Made by a program: the position numbers and the translations under genes. From assembly GCA_028696635.1 (NCBI GenBank), contig JAQVGR010000152.1:1-5385 (forward strand): DNA of 5,385 nt, written 5' to 3'. The notes beneath the pieces were generated by a model, which did no database searches, was not told the DNA's origin, and saw nothing but the letters and a program-made list of their open reading frames with translations. Of this stretch, positions 5,128-5,385 are shown one piece after another; the first letter of the stretch is position 1; each line of letters starts with the position of its first letter. The stretch comes from Candidatus Krumholzibacteriia bacterium. Lineage in GTDB: Bacteria > Krumholzibacteriota > Krumholzibacteriia > Krumholzibacteriales > Krumholzibacteriaceae.

Positions 5128-5385
5128 CACGAGACCTCCCCGTCGCCGTCGGGCGGGTCGGGGACGGTTTCGACGTCCTCGACGATCCGTCCGTCTCGAA
5201 GGGTGATCCTTCTCCTGAGGAACCGGATCACCTTCTGGTCGTGCGTGGCGAATACGAATGTCGTCCCGAGCTCCTCGTTGAGCTTCACCATCGTACGGAG
5301 GATATGGAACGAGTTCGCAGCGTCGAGGTTCGCCGTCGGCTCGTCGGCGATCACGATCTCGGGTCGCTTGACCATCGCGCGCGCG
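5127..5385 (-). CDS. ABC transporter ATP-binding protein, LolD/MacB type (partial, 3' end)
   Basis: Only the last 85 residues lie in the window; the N-terminal part, with Walker A, the Q-loop and most of the signature motif, is beyond the right edge. The visible part opens with A-R-A, the usual end of the signature helix. It continues with Walker B IVIADEP, including the catalytic Glu, the D-loop T-A-N-L-D and the H-loop F-A-T-H-D. The end RRRITLRDGRIVED is typical of the LolD/MacB/FtsE ATPases. A short acidic, Pro-rich tail (DPPDGDGEVS) follows. The ATG at 5375 is internal and should not be taken as the start. It is the first visible gene of the operon and powers the two permeases downstream. 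All catalytic residues in view are intact. Confidence 0.93.
   Translation of the reverse strand, partial: ARAMVKRPEIVIADEPTANLDAANSFHILRTMVKLNEELGTTFVFATHDQKVIRFLRRRITLRDGRIVEDVETVPDPPDGDGEVS
5135..5141 (-). promoter_or_regulatory. Ribosome binding site that decides the permease 1 start
   Basis: GGGGAGG lies in the last codons of the ATPase gene, 7 nt before the ATG at 5127 and 4 nt before the GTG at 5130. The spacing favours the ATG. Confidence 0.55.

Noticed and set aside
1..5385. CRISPR array, insertion sequence, tRNA or rRNA
   Set aside because: No regularly spaced repeats, transposase motifs, terminal inverted repeats or conserved RNA signatures were seen.

Overview
The window comes from a GC-rich, double-membraned (Gram-negative-type) bacterium. 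The evidence is a predicted outer-membrane beta-barrel with a C-terminal Phe, a periplasmic LolA-like protein with a signal peptide, and a LolCDE/MacB-type ABC transporter. Nothing here fixes the phylum. My guess is an environmental or candidate-phylum lineage, because the proteins look like families I associate with uncultured diderms, but that is inference only.

Layout. Positions 1-403 hold no gene I recognise. They contain a strong imperfect hairpin (248-298) and two open plus-strand frames entering from the left edge. Minus strand 404-1213 encodes a complete MBL-fold metallo-hydrolase of the YycJ/WalJ-like type. A 105-bp AT-rich divergent intergenic region (1214-1318) carries promoter-like sequence in both directions. 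Plus strand 1319-1816 encodes a small secreted outer-membrane beta-barrel protein. A 65-bp convergent gap follows. The rest of the window, read right to left on the minus strand, is one compact operon: the end of an ABC ATPase (5127-5385, cut by the window edge), FtsX-like permease 1 (3952-5127), FtsX-like permease 2 (2684-3955) and a LolA-like 'outer membrane lipoprotein-sorting' protein (1882-2655).

How the genes work together. ATPase and permease 1 overlap by 1 bp (4 bp if GTG is the start). The two permeases overlap by 4 bp (ATGA). The LolA-like gene follows after 28 bp. The parts match a LolCDE-LolA-like route: an inner-membrane ATPase with two different permeases, plus a soluble periplasmic carrier with the LolA fold. 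A lipoprotein or lipid transfer role is the simplest reading, but the substrate cannot be read from sequence. The LolA-like gene may also have its own promoter inside the end of permease 2. The MBL and beta-barrel genes have no evident functional tie to this operon.

I found no RNA gene, mobile element, CRISPR array or clearly new system. The most useful leads are the ABC/LolA-like cassette, the internal promoter, the MBL start-site conflict and the unexplained left flank.
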